Positions 16,870 to 24,361 of a DNA stretch of 63,590 nt are shown in pieces. This stretch comes from Streptacidiphilus melanogenes (lineage in GTDB: Bacteria > Actinomycetota > Actinomycetes > Streptomycetales > Streptomycetaceae): contig NZ_BBPP01000016.1 in NCBI RefSeq assembly GCF_000787835.1, positions 1-63,590 on the forward strand. Direction: 5' to 3'. The notes below the pieces were generated by a model. The model saw only the letters and a program-made list of their open reading frames with translations. It ran no database searches and was not told the DNA's origin. The position numbers were made by a program, and so were the translations under genes. The first letter of the stretch is position 1, and each line of letters opens with the position of its first letter.

Positions 16870-17454
16870 ATGGTGAAACAGGCAAGGGCATGGCTGACCC
16901 GGGACCGGGTCCTGGACGCCGCGGCGCAGGAGTTCGCCATCCACGGCTACGAGCCCACCAAGCTCCACGACGTGATCGCCCGGACCGGCATGACCAAGGG
17001 TGCGCTCTACGCGCACTTCGGCTCCAAGCACCAACTCGCGTCCGCCCTGGTCGACGAGAGCACCGCGCACTGGAACCGCATCCGCGCCGCACCGACCGCA
17101 CCACCGCCCTCGGCGGAGGCGGCGCTGACCGAGCTCATCCGCCGGCTCGGCGCCGAGTTCGACACCAACATCCGCTTCCGCGCGGCCCTCCGGCTCGTCT
17201 CCGACTCCGAGTGGCCACTGGACGACCCGGACGGCCTCTTCCGGGGCATCCACCGGGAGCTGGTGACCCGCATCCGCGGGGCCCAGGAGGAGAAGGAACT
17301 GACGGCCGCCCACCCGCCGGAGTCCCTGGCCTACCTGATCCTGGCCATCCTCTACGGCGCCGCCCACATGCAGGCGGCCTGGGGCACCCCGATGGGCGAC
17401 CGCATCGGACTGGACCACGCCTGGCGCGTCCTCTGCACCATCCTTGGCCTCTGA
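16870..17454 (+). CDS. Second TetR-family regulator, GBL-receptor-like
   Basis: About 194 residues. The N-terminal HTH reads RVLDAAAQEFAIHGYEPTKLHDV and GMTKGALYAHFGSKHQLA. The C-terminal helical domain resembles GBL receptors but lacks the LPLPYVxW signature of the receptor at 13574. This fits a pseudo-receptor (ScbR2/JadR2 role) that may sense the pathway product. I prefer the ATG at 16870 (GTGAGG upstream); the ATG at 16825 would place the start inside the operator. Confidence 0.83.
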   Translation: MVKQARAWLTRDRVLDAAAQEFAIHGYEPTKLHDVIARTGMTKGALYAHFGSKHQLASALVDESTAHWNRIRAAPTAPPPSAEAALTELIRRLGAEFDTNIRFRAALRLVSDSEWPLDDPDGLFRGIHRELVTRIRGAQEEKELTAAHPPESLAYLILAILYGAAHMQAAWGTPMGDRIGLDHAWRVLCTILGL

Positions 17455-17480
17455 CCCACCGAGCTCGTCGAGCCCGTCGA

Positions 17481-17504
17481 GCCGAGCGGGACCCACCGCT
17501 CGGC
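17481..17504 (+). terminator. Hairpin downstream of the second TetR gene
   Basis: Nine-bp perfect stem (17481-17489 with 17496-17504) and 6-nt loop, 26 nt after the stop. Confidence 0.6.
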
Positions 17505-17910
17505 GCACTCGACGGCATGGTCCCGCGCCGTCAGTGGCCCCGCCTGGTGTCCTGTCCCACAACAGGGTGATCGATCCGTCCGGGCCTCCAGGCCCTCGCG
17601 TACTTGGGCCCCGCGCCGCACTCAGGGCAGGTCAGACCGAGTCGGCGTGCGTGGCCGGCAGCAGTGATCGCCGGATTTGTTTCCTGTGGCGTGCAACCCT
17701 TCCGCCCGGTCGTGGATCAGGGCGTGCGGCCTCACTCAGGCGACCGCTCGGCCAAGGTGGTCGACGATCTCAGGCGTGGGCGGACCAGCACGGCGCGTGA
17801 CGCCCGCTTCACGGAGTCAATCCAACTCGCGTTTCATCCACGTGAGTTGAACGCTGCGATGGGCTACCCACCGGGCAGGCGCACCGAACTCACACGAGAT
17901 GACCTCGGAC
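17505..17910. other. Intergenic region with no supported gene
   Basis: Short open frames here do not look like known proteins. The stretch separates the biosynthetic region from the kinase gene, whose 3' end is at 17911. I see no clear promoter, repeat or RNA. Confidence 0.6.
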
Positions 17911-18819
17911 TCAGCGCAGCAGCCAGGTCAGCATCATCGTCGTCAGGAAGACCAGTACCGCTGCGGAGCAGACCGCGAGCCGGCCCGGCCCCGGCCGCAC
18001 GGTCTGCGTCCCCACCCCGGCTCCCGGGGTGAGCAGCGCGTCGGCAAACGCCCGGGCGGTGGGCGGGCGCTTCTCCGGGTCCACCGACATCGCCGCGCCG
18101 AGCAGTCCCTCGACGCCCTCCGGGAGCACCGGTCCGCCGGGAGGCATCGACGGCGCGGGCGCCGGCACGCCGCCGGTGACCAAGGTGGTGCGCCCGCCGG
18201 AACCGAAGGGCTTCTGCCCGGTCAGCAGCTCGAAGGTCAGCACGCCCAGGGCGTAGACGTCCGCGCGACCGTCGAACCCCCCTGTCTGGAAGGCCTGCTC
18301 GGGCGCCATGTAGGCGGGGGTGCCCGTGGTCACGGTCAGCCCCGACGCGTCGGCCAGCTGCTTCGCGCTGCCGAGGTCCGCCACCAGCACGCCCTCGGGC
18401 GTCTGCTCGGCGTCGAGCAGCAGGTTCGACGGCTTGACGTCCCGGTGGACGACACCCGCATTGTGCAGCACCTGCACCGCGTACCCGGCCTCGGCGGCCA
18501 GCCGCAGCGCCTCCTCCGGCGGGCACTGCCCGATCCGTTCGGCCAACGTGCCGCCGCGGACGTAGTCCATCACGAAGTAGGGCCGGTCCTCGTGGACCCC
18601 GACGTCGTGCACCCGCACCACCCGGGGGCTGGAGATCCGGCGCAGCAGTCGCGCCTCGGCCAGGAACCGCTCCCTGACGTCGGCGTTCGACGCCCAGTTG
18701 TCGGCCAGCACCTTGACCGCGACGTCCGTGTCCAGCTCCGGGTCGTAGGCCCGCCACACGGTCGCGAAGGAGCCGGCTCCCAGCCGGTCCACCAGGAGAT
18801 AACGGCCCAGCTTCTGCAT
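17911..18819 (-). CDS. Hanks-type Ser/Thr protein kinase with one C-terminal TM segment
   Basis: 302 residues. Kinase elements are in order: glycine loop LGAGSFATVW (about 13-22), VAVKVL Lys about 36, catalytic loop VVHRDVKPSNLLLD, metal loop DLGS (DLG instead of DFG) and GTPAYMAPEQ. The C terminus ends in a single hydrophobic helix and two residues, so the kinase is tail-anchored with no extracellular sensor domain. It is divergent from the ECF sigma gene, only about 68 nt apart, which suggests joint regulation. Confidence 0.9.
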   Translation of the reverse strand: MQKLGRYLLVDRLGAGSFATVWRAYDPELDTDVAVKVLADNWASNADVRERFLAEARLLRRISSPRVVRVHDVGVHEDRPYFVMDYVRGGTLAERIGQCPPEEALRLAAEAGYAVQVLHNAGVVHRDVKPSNLLLDAEQTPEGVLVADLGSAKQLADASGLTVTTGTPAYMAPEQAFQTGGFDGRADVYALGVLTFELLTGQKPFGSGGRTTLVTGGVPAPAPSMPPGGPVLPEGVEGLLGAAMSVDPEKRPPTARAFADALLTPGAGVGTQTVRPGPGRLAVCSAAVLVFLTTMMLTWLLR

Positions 18820-18886
18820 GTGGCAGCATTCTGCCGGAGTCGCGGGGGACGCGGAACTCCGGAGCGGACGGGAACGGGGTCGACAG

Positions 18887-19432
18887 GTGCTCGACGAGAG
18901 CGAGCTGACACAGTTGGTGGCAGCTGCGCAGACAGGTGACCAAGCATCACTGGAACACCTGCTGACCAAGCTGCGGCCGTTGGTCATGCGGCGTTGCGCC
19001 AGGTTCCTGCCCCACCACGCCGACGCGGAGGAGGCCGCCCAGGACGCGCTGCTCTCCGTCAGCAGGCATCTGCACGAGTACGGCGGGCGCGGCTCGTTCC
19101 TCGGTTGGGTCACCGTGATCGCGTCCAACGCCGCCAGATCCACCTACCGTTCGATGCGCCGCCGTGCGGAGGACAGCCACGCGGTCCTGCCCGAGGACGT
19201 GGACCCCCGGACGACCAGCGTCATCGCCGGCACCCGGATCGACCTGATGGAAGCACTGGCCGCGCTCGAGCAGCAGCATCCGGCGCTGGCGGAGTCCTTC
19301 GTGCTGCGCGATCTCGGCGACCTGACCTACCTCCAGGTCGCCGAGACCCTCGACACTCCGCTCGGCACCGTCAAGGCTCGCATCCACCAGGCTCGCCGCT
19401 TCATGCGCGACCGCCTCGCCGACAGCGTCTGA
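18887..19432 (+). CDS. ECF-type RNA polymerase sigma factor
   Basis: About 181 residues. The region 2 helix reads LRPLVMRRCARFLPHHADAEEAAQDALLSV, and region 4 has VAETLDTPLGTVKARIHQARRFMRD. The GTG at 18887 is preferred; an upstream ATG at 18818 would overlap the kinase start. No anti-sigma gene is recognised. It is followed 8 nt later by a secreted protein gene. Three matching promoter-like motifs nearby are candidate targets. Confidence 0.85.
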   Translation: MLDESELTQLVAAAQTGDQASLEHLLTKLRPLVMRRCARFLPHHADAEEAAQDALLSVSRHLHEYGGRGSFLGWVTVIASNAARSTYRSMRRRAEDSHAVLPEDVDPRTTSVIAGTRIDLMEALAALEQQHPALAESFVLRDLGDLTYLQVAETLDTPLGTVKARIHQARRFMRDRLADSV

Positions 19433-19440
19433 AGGCTCGG

Positions 19441-20181
19441 GTGCGAACTCGGGCTGTCATCGCCGTCCTTGTCACAGCCGCCGCGCTCGGCGTGCTGACC
19501 GGCCGCTTCGTCCTGCCCGCCCGGCCTCCCTCCCGGTCTCACGCCCCGACGGCGCCGACAGCGGCTCCCAGCCGCACCGTCACCGGCCCGAAGGCCGCCA
19601 CCGGACCGGTGACGAAGCGGAACCTGCTGTCTGCGGCGACCTTCGCGGCCGTCGGCGTCACCGGCCACGTCTACGTCCGGGACCGGTTCGGTGACGGCCA
19701 CTACGGCGACGGGGACTGCGTCGGGGAGAAGACCCTCAGCCAGGCCCTGGGCGGGTCGGGTGCGTACTTCCGCGGCCTGATGACGTCCACCGCCGCCTCG
19801 GCCGACGACGACAGCATCGCCGTCGACCTGCATGCGCAGATTGCCCGGGAGGTCGCCGCCAACGCCGGAACTCCGGCGCTGGCACGGAACTTCGCCGAAC
19901 GCCTGGTGCTGGAGGAATTGCCTTGCCAGGACGAGACGCCCGGCCACTGGGTCTACGGGCCGACGCACACCCTCGCCCTCGCGCCGGACGTCAGTGCGAG
20001 CTGGATGGGCTTGTACGAGGGGAACCTGAACACCACCGGGACCGCGCCGCCCGGCCGGGAGCCGTGCGGCGGCGTCGCCTTCCTGCGCAGCGGCTCGCAC
20101 TACGCGATCCTGGAGATCGACGCCTGCCTGGGCACGGAGGCGATGACGGCTGTGGTCCGCACCGCCGTGTCACAGCTCTGA
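19441..20181 (+). CDS. Secreted or membrane-anchored protein of unknown function, paralogue of the next gene
   Basis: 246 residues from a GTG just after the sigma stop. A hydrophobic N-terminal segment (AVIAVLVTAAALGVLTG) is followed by a Pro/Thr/Ala-rich linker and a globular domain. GHWVYGPTHTL and GGVAFLRSGSHYAILE match GHWHYG, TLTV and GGVAVIRSGKRFAIVE in the following gene, so the two share a domain. Cotranscription with the sigma factor is likely. No family name is recognised. Confidence 0.75.
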   Translation: MRTRAVIAVLVTAAALGVLTGRFVLPARPPSRSHAPTAPTAAPSRTVTGPKAATGPVTKRNLLSAATFAAVGVTGHVYVRDRFGDGHYGDGDCVGEKTLSQALGGSGAYFRGLMTSTAASADDDSIAVDLHAQIAREVAANAGTPALARNFAERLVLEELPCQDETPGHWVYGPTHTLALAPDVSASWMGLYEGNLNTTGTAPPGREPCGGVAFLRSGSHYAILEIDACLGTEAMTAVVRTAVSQL

Positions 20182-20198
20182 AACAGCGGCCGACCGGT

Positions 20199-20225
20199 CC
20201 AACTTTCGCCGCGAGGCCGACATCT
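20199..20225 (+). promoter_or_regulatory. ECF-like promoter motif, copy 1
   Basis: CCAAC, 17 nt, then CATCT, 50 nt before the secreted protein at 20276. The segment after the -10-like box (GTTGTACGAGG) is also shared with copy 3 at 21030-21056. The AAC core is typical of ECF -35 boxes. Confidence 0.6.
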
Positions 20226-20275
20226 CCCCGGTTGTACGAGGGCGCAGAACGCGTCCCGATCACCAGGGGGATGAG

Positions 20276-20995
20276 ATGTCCGAGAACCAGACGACCCGCC
20301 AGAAGTTCTCCCGTCGCGGCCGCATCGCGGCGGCTGTGTCCTGCGTCGCCGCCGCCCTGGTCGCGGTGGGCGTCTCCGTCCAGCCCGCGACCGCGGACGG
20401 GCGCGTGCAGGCCGCGCACGCCACGCACCGTTCGGCCGACGCGGCCCCGGCGGCCGCCCCCGCGCTCGCCACGCCCGGCCTCGGCTCGCAGAACGTGATC
20501 CAGAGCGGCGACCTCTTCCAGCAGGGTCTGTCCCCGGTCACCGCGACCTTCGACCTGGCCGGGAAGCAGGGCCTCTCGGCCTGCTCGGGCGAGGAGACCA
20601 TGCGGGCGCTGACCAAGGGCCGGGCGGCCGGCTACGCCGACGTCAGCTGGAGCTTCAGCACCCGCGGCGGCCTGCTGATCGAGTCCGCTGCTGAGGGCTC
20701 CACCGTCGCCTCGGCGACCTCGTGGGAGAAGCAGCTCAACGCGCTGGTGAGCAGCTGCCGGAACGAGCCGGCCGGCCACTGGCACTACGGCGCCCCGCAG
20801 ACGCTCACCGTCACCGGCGGCGAGGGACGGTGGTATTCCTCCTACAACGGCGACGGCGCGGTCTCCGGCGGCGTCGCCGTGATCCGCAGCGGCAAGCGCT
20901 TCGCCATCGTCGAGCTGGCGGCCGGCGCCCCCAGCAACGACCCGGGCCACGTCAAGGGCCTCGCCGCCGCCGCTCTCCACCGGCTGGCCGGCTGA
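20276..20995 (+). CDS. Secreted protein of unknown function
   Basis: 239 residues with a clear export signal: a basic start (RRGRIAAAVSCVAAALVAVGVSV) and an Ala-X-Ala-type site near ATADG. The mature part shares the GHWxYG and GGVAxxRSGxxxAIxE segments with the preceding gene. A probable promoter of the ECF type lies upstream, and GGGGGATGAG precedes the ATG. Cell-envelope function is inferred only from export and from the neighbouring L,D-transpeptidase. Confidence 0.78.
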   Translation: MSENQTTRQKFSRRGRIAAAVSCVAAALVAVGVSVQPATADGRVQAAHATHRSADAAPAAAPALATPGLGSQNVIQSGDLFQQGLSPVTATFDLAGKQGLSACSGEETMRALTKGRAAGYADVSWSFSTRGGLLIESAAEGSTVASATSWEKQLNALVSSCRNEPAGHWHYGAPQTLTVTGGEGRWYSSYNGDGAVSGGVAVIRSGKRFAIVELAAGAPSNDPGHVKGLAAAALHRLAG

Positions 20996-21029
20996 TCGGT
21001 GACCACACCGCCACCTCGTACAACGGGGT

Positions 21030-21056
21030 AGATACCGCTAGGGAAGGGAAAGTTGG
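21030..21056 (-). promoter_or_regulatory. ECF-like promoter motif, copy 3, pointing back into the secreted protein gene
   Basis: On the minus strand CCAAC, 17 nt, TATCT, with the same GTTGTACGAGG stretch after the -10-like box as copy 1. A transcript from it would run antisense to the gene at 20276-20995. No minus-strand gene follows. Confidence 0.5.
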
Positions 21057-21272
21057 AGCCCTGACCGGCTGCTTTCGCAGCCTTGGCAGGGCGGTCCTGA
21101 CGACGCGGGTCATCCCGGCAGCGCCCAGGAAGGGCGCTGCCGGCACCGCTCCCTCAGTCCCAGATCCAGCCCCGCTCCCGGAACACCCCGGGCGGCTGAC
21201 CCTGCGGGCGGTCTGTCTGGCGGGAGCGGCAGAGCAACGGTTTGTCACGGATCTGAACAGTCACCCAGGCCT

Positions 21273-21299
21273 CCAACCTTTCCGGTGCGGTCGGCATCT
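21273..21299 (+). promoter_or_regulatory. ECF-like promoter motif, copy 2
   Basis: CCAAC, 17 nt, CATCT, about 75 nt before the L,D-transpeptidase start. Spacing is identical to copies 1 and 3, and the CATCTCCCCG box matches copy 1. Confidence 0.6.
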
Positions 21300-21374
21300 C
21301 CCCGACTGCGCGAGGGCGGAGAAGCAATCGCGTTCCAAGGACGCACACGAGAACTCATGAGGAGCGTGGAGAAG

Positions 21375-22391
21375 ATGGCACGGAACGCGCGACCGGTGGC
21401 GCAGCGCAGGTACACCGGGATCGCGGTGCTCACCGCAGCGTTGCTGCTGGGGGCTACCGCCTGCGACGACGGCTCCGCCAAGGCCACCGGGCCGGGCTCA
21501 CCATCGGCGCAGTCCCCCTCGACCGGTGGCGCGCCCGGCACCGGCACCGGGTCGCACGGCCCCTCGCCCGTCCACACCGCGGGCGCGCCGCTGCTGCTCG
21601 ACACCATCGCCCCGGCCAACGGCGCCACCGTCGGTGTGGCGATGCCCGTCTCCGTGCAGTTCACCCACCCCGTCGCCCGATCCGCCCGCGCCGCGGTCGA
21701 GCAGGCGATGAAAGTCACCACCTCCACCCCGGTCACCGGCGCCTGGCACTGGTTCAGCAGCACCCGCGCAGACTGGCGGCCCCAGCACTTCTGGCCCGCC
21801 GGCACCCGTGTCGCCGTCGACGTCCTCCTCACCGGCGTCGCCGACGGCAACGGCCGCTACGGCACCCACGACTACCACCACGCCTTCACCATCGGCGCGG
21901 ACTGGGAAACCAAGGTCGACGCCCCCGCCCACACCATGGACGTCTATCTCGACGGGGTCCGTCAGAAGCACTTCCCCATAGACGCCGGCAGCGCCCAGTT
22001 CCCCACCTGGGACGGCACCATGGCCGAGATGGACAAGGCCCCGTCGGTGCACATGACCTCCTGCAGCGTGCACATCACCTGCGACCCGGCCAACGTCAAC
22101 TTCTACGACGTCACTCTGCCCTGGGACGTCCAGCTCACCACGACCGGCACCTACGTCCACTACTCGACCGCCCACCCCAACCCGGGCCAGGCCGGCTCCC
22201 ACGGCTGCATCCACCTGTCCCTGGCCGACTCCCAGTGGTTCTACGCCCACGCCCACCAGGGCGACCCCGTCACCGTCACGGGCACCCCACGCGGCCCCGT
22301 CCCCGGTGACAACGGCTACGCCGCCTTCACCCTCAGCTGGAGCACCTGGCTGGCCGACAGCGCCACCGGAGCACAGCAGACCACCAGCTGA
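21375..22391 (+). CDS. L,D-transpeptidase (YkuD domain) with N-terminal lipoprotein-like signal
   Basis: 338 residues. After the signal (AVLTAALLLGATAC, Cys about 30) there is an Ig-like domain (PVSVQFTHPVARSARAAVEQAMKV) and then the YkuD domain with the catalytic GSHGCIHL. Such enzymes make 3-3 crosslinks in peptidoglycan outside the membrane. Two Met starts are possible; 21375 has GGAG just upstream, and 21357 is the alternative. Copy 2 of the ECF-like motif lies before it, which suggests an envelope-stress link. Confidence 0.9.
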   Translation: MARNARPVAQRRYTGIAVLTAALLLGATACDDGSAKATGPGSPSAQSPSTGGAPGTGTGSHGPSPVHTAGAPLLLDTIAPANGATVGVAMPVSVQFTHPVARSARAAVEQAMKVTTSTPVTGAWHWFSSTRADWRPQHFWPAGTRVAVDVLLTGVADGNGRYGTHDYHHAFTIGADWETKVDAPAHTMDVYLDGVRQKHFPIDAGSAQFPTWDGTMAEMDKAPSVHMTSCSVHITCDPANVNFYDVTLPWDVQLTTTGTYVHYSTAHPNPGQAGSHGCIHLSLADSQWFYAHAHQGDPVTVTGTPRGPVPGDNGYAAFTLSWSTWLADSATGAQQTTS

Positions 22392-22591
22392 ACCGACCCC
22401 GGTGCCGCCCTCGGGGAGCGGCGGACCTGCGCACCGGCAGGCTCCACGCGCCCACCCCACCGCCGCGACCGTCCTGCTGATCGCCGACGTCGCGGACGCG
22501 CTCGTCGACGCGATCACCGACCGGATGCCGACCGACACCGCAGGCAAGATCGGCGGCTCGCTCTGGCCGACGGCGAAGGAGCGAAACGGGG

Positions 22592-22858
22592 CTACTTGCC
22601 GTGGTGGTACCGGCAGGCGATGACGCACAGCGTGTCGGCTTGGTCGTCGAGGACGTAGATCAGGCGGTGTTCCTGGTCGATTCGACGGGACCACGCCCCG
22701 GCGAGCTCGTGACGCAGGGGCTCGGGTTTGCCGATGCCCTCGTGGCCGTTGCGGCGGATGTCGTCGATCAGCTGGTTGACGCGTTTGAGGAGGCGTCGGT
22801 CGTTGGCCTGCCAGTACAGGTAGTCGGTCCAGCCGCCGGCGGTGAACTGGATCTTCAT
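22592..22858 (-). CDS. yoeB: YoeB-family toxin (ribosome-dependent mRNA endonuclease)
   Basis: 88 residues of typical YoeB/Txe form: WTDYLYWQANDRRLLKRVNQLIDDI, then GKPEPLRHELAGAWSRRIDQEHRLIYV and the C-terminal CRYHHGK with the catalytic His. It overlaps the antitoxin by 4 nt and is the second gene of the pair, the standard arrangement. Confidence 0.94.
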   Translation of the reverse strand: MKIQFTAGGWTDYLYWQANDRRLLKRVNQLIDDIRRNGHEGIGKPEPLRHELAGAWSRRIDQEHRLIYVLDDQADTLCVIACRYHHGK

Positions 22859-23133
22859 TCGGACTGCTCGGCGACGTCCTCGGACTCGATCAGTTCGCGG
22901 CTCTGGGTGCGGCCTTCCCGGTAGTCCTGAAGGGACTGGCGCAGGTGGTCGGCGTTGGCCGGAGATCGCAGCAGGTAGTCGGTCTCGCGGAGCGAGGCGT
23001 ACTCGGCAAGGGAGACGACGACCAGCGGTTCATGGCCGGCCCGCGTGATGACGAGTTCTTCGGCGTCGTTCTCGACAGAGTCGAGCGCGGCGGCGAGGTT
23101 GCCCCGAAGCTCGGTCGCACTCATCGTCTTCAT
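22855..23133 (-). CDS. yefM: YefM-family antitoxin
   Basis: 92 residues. It starts MKTMSATELRGNLAAALDSV, the Phd/YefM DNA-binding fold, followed by the YefM strands (VITRAGHEPLVVVSLAEY). It binds YoeB and represses the operon. No ribosome site precedes the ATG at 23133, and promoter-like sequence comes very close, so the message may be leaderless. An ATG at 23124 is the alternative start. Confidence 0.92.
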   Translation of the reverse strand: MKTMSATELRGNLAAALDSVENDAEELVITRAGHEPLVVVSLAEYASLRETDYLLRSPANADHLRQSLQDYREGRTQSRELIESEDVAEQSE

Positions 23134-23135
23134 AA

Positions 23136-23141
23136 TGTACA
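23136..23141. promoter_or_regulatory. TGTACA core of a YefM-type operator
   Basis: TGTACA, the core known from yefM-yoeB operators, lies 3 nt before the antitoxin ATG, with a further GTAC a few bases upstream. Binding of YefM would block the promoter. Confidence 0.65.
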
Positions 23142-23167
23142 GAATAGCGTACGCTCGACAGTGTGGG

Positions 23168-23733
23168 CTAGGAGGCCAGCCGCCTCGCGGCGTCGGGCCA
23201 AGGCTGGGGCTCGGGCGCATCCTCGGCCATCATGACTTCCTCCTCCCACCAGCCAGTGCCATCGAGCCAGGAGTTCAGCCACTGTGCGAGTGAGGGCGAG
23301 TCTGTGAACCACGCGTCCGCCCAGTCGTCGGGGCCGGCATTCGGCTCGAAGAGCAGGACCGGTGCATCGGGGTCAAGACAGTCCACCGCGGCGTACATGC
23401 CGCAACCCCAGTCCAGGATCGGCAGGAGGCCATGCGGCCAGTGCCTTCCAGGGGGCCGTACTCGGCAATCGCCGTCCGGCCTTCGCCGACCAGAGGCAGC
23501 AGGAAGTACTCGGGGCCGAAGCCACCGTTGGCCACCTCCCGGTACAGCCGGACCAGCAACTGTGGCAGCGGGAAGCCGAGTTCGTGTTCGGCCGCGGCGA
23601 CCGCCCGCTCACCGACCCGATCGGGGAGCTCGGCCCGCTCCTGGAGCGCCCGTTCGCGGACGCGCATGACGAGGTCCGAGAGAGCGCCTATTCCTTCGAC
23701 TGCTGAGCCGTAGTGATCGTCTCTGCCTGCCAT
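23168..23733 (-). pseudogene. SUKH/SMI1-KNR4 family gene with one frameshift
   Basis: The first part (MAGRDDHYGSAVEGIGALSD, then AAEHELGFPLPQLLVRLYREVANGGFGPEYFLLPL) is a SMI1/KNR4 N terminus. From about 23441-23452 the family sequence continues in another frame: WPHGLLPILDWGCGMYAAVD, LFEPNA and WLNSWLDGTGWW. One indel therefore breaks the gene, or there is a sequence error. SUKH proteins often act as immunity proteins in toxin systems or in regulation. Confidence 0.8.
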
Positions 23734-23830
23734 GACCTCGAACATGGCGTTGGCCACAGACGGCAGCGCCCTGCAACTGCGAACGCGACTGTGGCGTTGC
23801 CGATTGGGACTGCACCTGAGACGAAAAAGC

Positions 23831-23865
23831 AGAGGGCCCGCACCGGCTAACGGTGCGGGCCCTCT
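23831..23865. terminator. Strong hairpin next to the tRNA-Ser 3' remnant
   Basis: Perfect 15-bp stem (23831-23845 with 23851-23865), 5-nt loop, immediately beyond the tRNA 3' end as read on the minus strand. It is probably the original tRNA terminator on the chromosomal side. Confidence 0.8.
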
Positions 23866-23869
23866 GACC

Positions 23870-23928
23870 TGCGGAGGATACGAGATTCGAACTCGTGAGG
23901 GGTTGCCCCCAACACGCTTTCCAACTGT
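23870..23928 (-). repeat. Left attachment repeat: 3' part of tRNA-Ser(GGA)
   Basis: A 59-bp sequence identical to 40544-40602. On the minus strand it contains the anticodon-loop segment TTGGAAAGCG, a long variable arm, the T arm (GAGTTCGAATCTC) and acceptor end TATCCTCCGC of a Ser(GGA) tRNA. The 5' half of the tRNA is absent. Together with the integrase directly before the other copy, this marks the left end of the integrated element. Confidence 0.87.
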
Positions 23929-24361
23929 CCGCAGGGCGGTTCAGGGGCGTCCACGAGGGTTCGCAAGGAGGCCCGACGCGGTCCGCGTACCAGCCTGAAC
24001 GCCAGCGCTCATCAGCACACTGGACAAAAACCAGGACAACGCTGAGACCACGACCGGATCCCCTCCGACCCCGCCGGGAGGAGCCGCGCTCCCGCTCCCA
24101 GCCCATACGCTCTGGCCATGGACAAGGGAGCGATCTCGCGCGACAACATGCAGCGCTCCGATGTCGCCAGGAGGTGACCTTCCGCTATTCAGGCCGCTCT
24201 GCGACTCAGACGGGCTGGGGCTGGCCAAGCTGGCAGGGGTCGCGGTTGGCCGCCCTCGTTTGCCGAGATCTGCCGACGTTGTCGTAAGGGGCAGCACCCT
24301 CGACAGCACCCCAGTTGTGAGTGGGCGCGACAACGTGCACGAGGGGAGCCAGCCAGACGGT
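23929..24361. other. Left end of the element, no supported gene
   Basis: No open frame here resembles a protein, apart from an isolated 19-codon frame at 24118-24177. The stretch may hold integrase arm sites next to the att repeat; I cannot define them. Confidence 0.5.

Noticed and set aside
17505-17910. Possible insertion-sequence remnant between cluster and kinase
   Set aside because: No transposase motif, terminal inverted repeat or target duplication could be seen.
20199-21056. Inverted promoter copies 1 and 3 as ends of a small transposable unit
   Set aside because: Similarity is confined to the promoter-like segment of about 50 bp, with no terminal repeat or target duplication, so shared regulation is the simpler reading.
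23870-23928. Complete tRNA-Ser gene at the att repeats
   Set aside because: Only the part from the anticodon loop to the 3' end is present at all copies; no D arm or 5' acceptor strand adjoins any of them.
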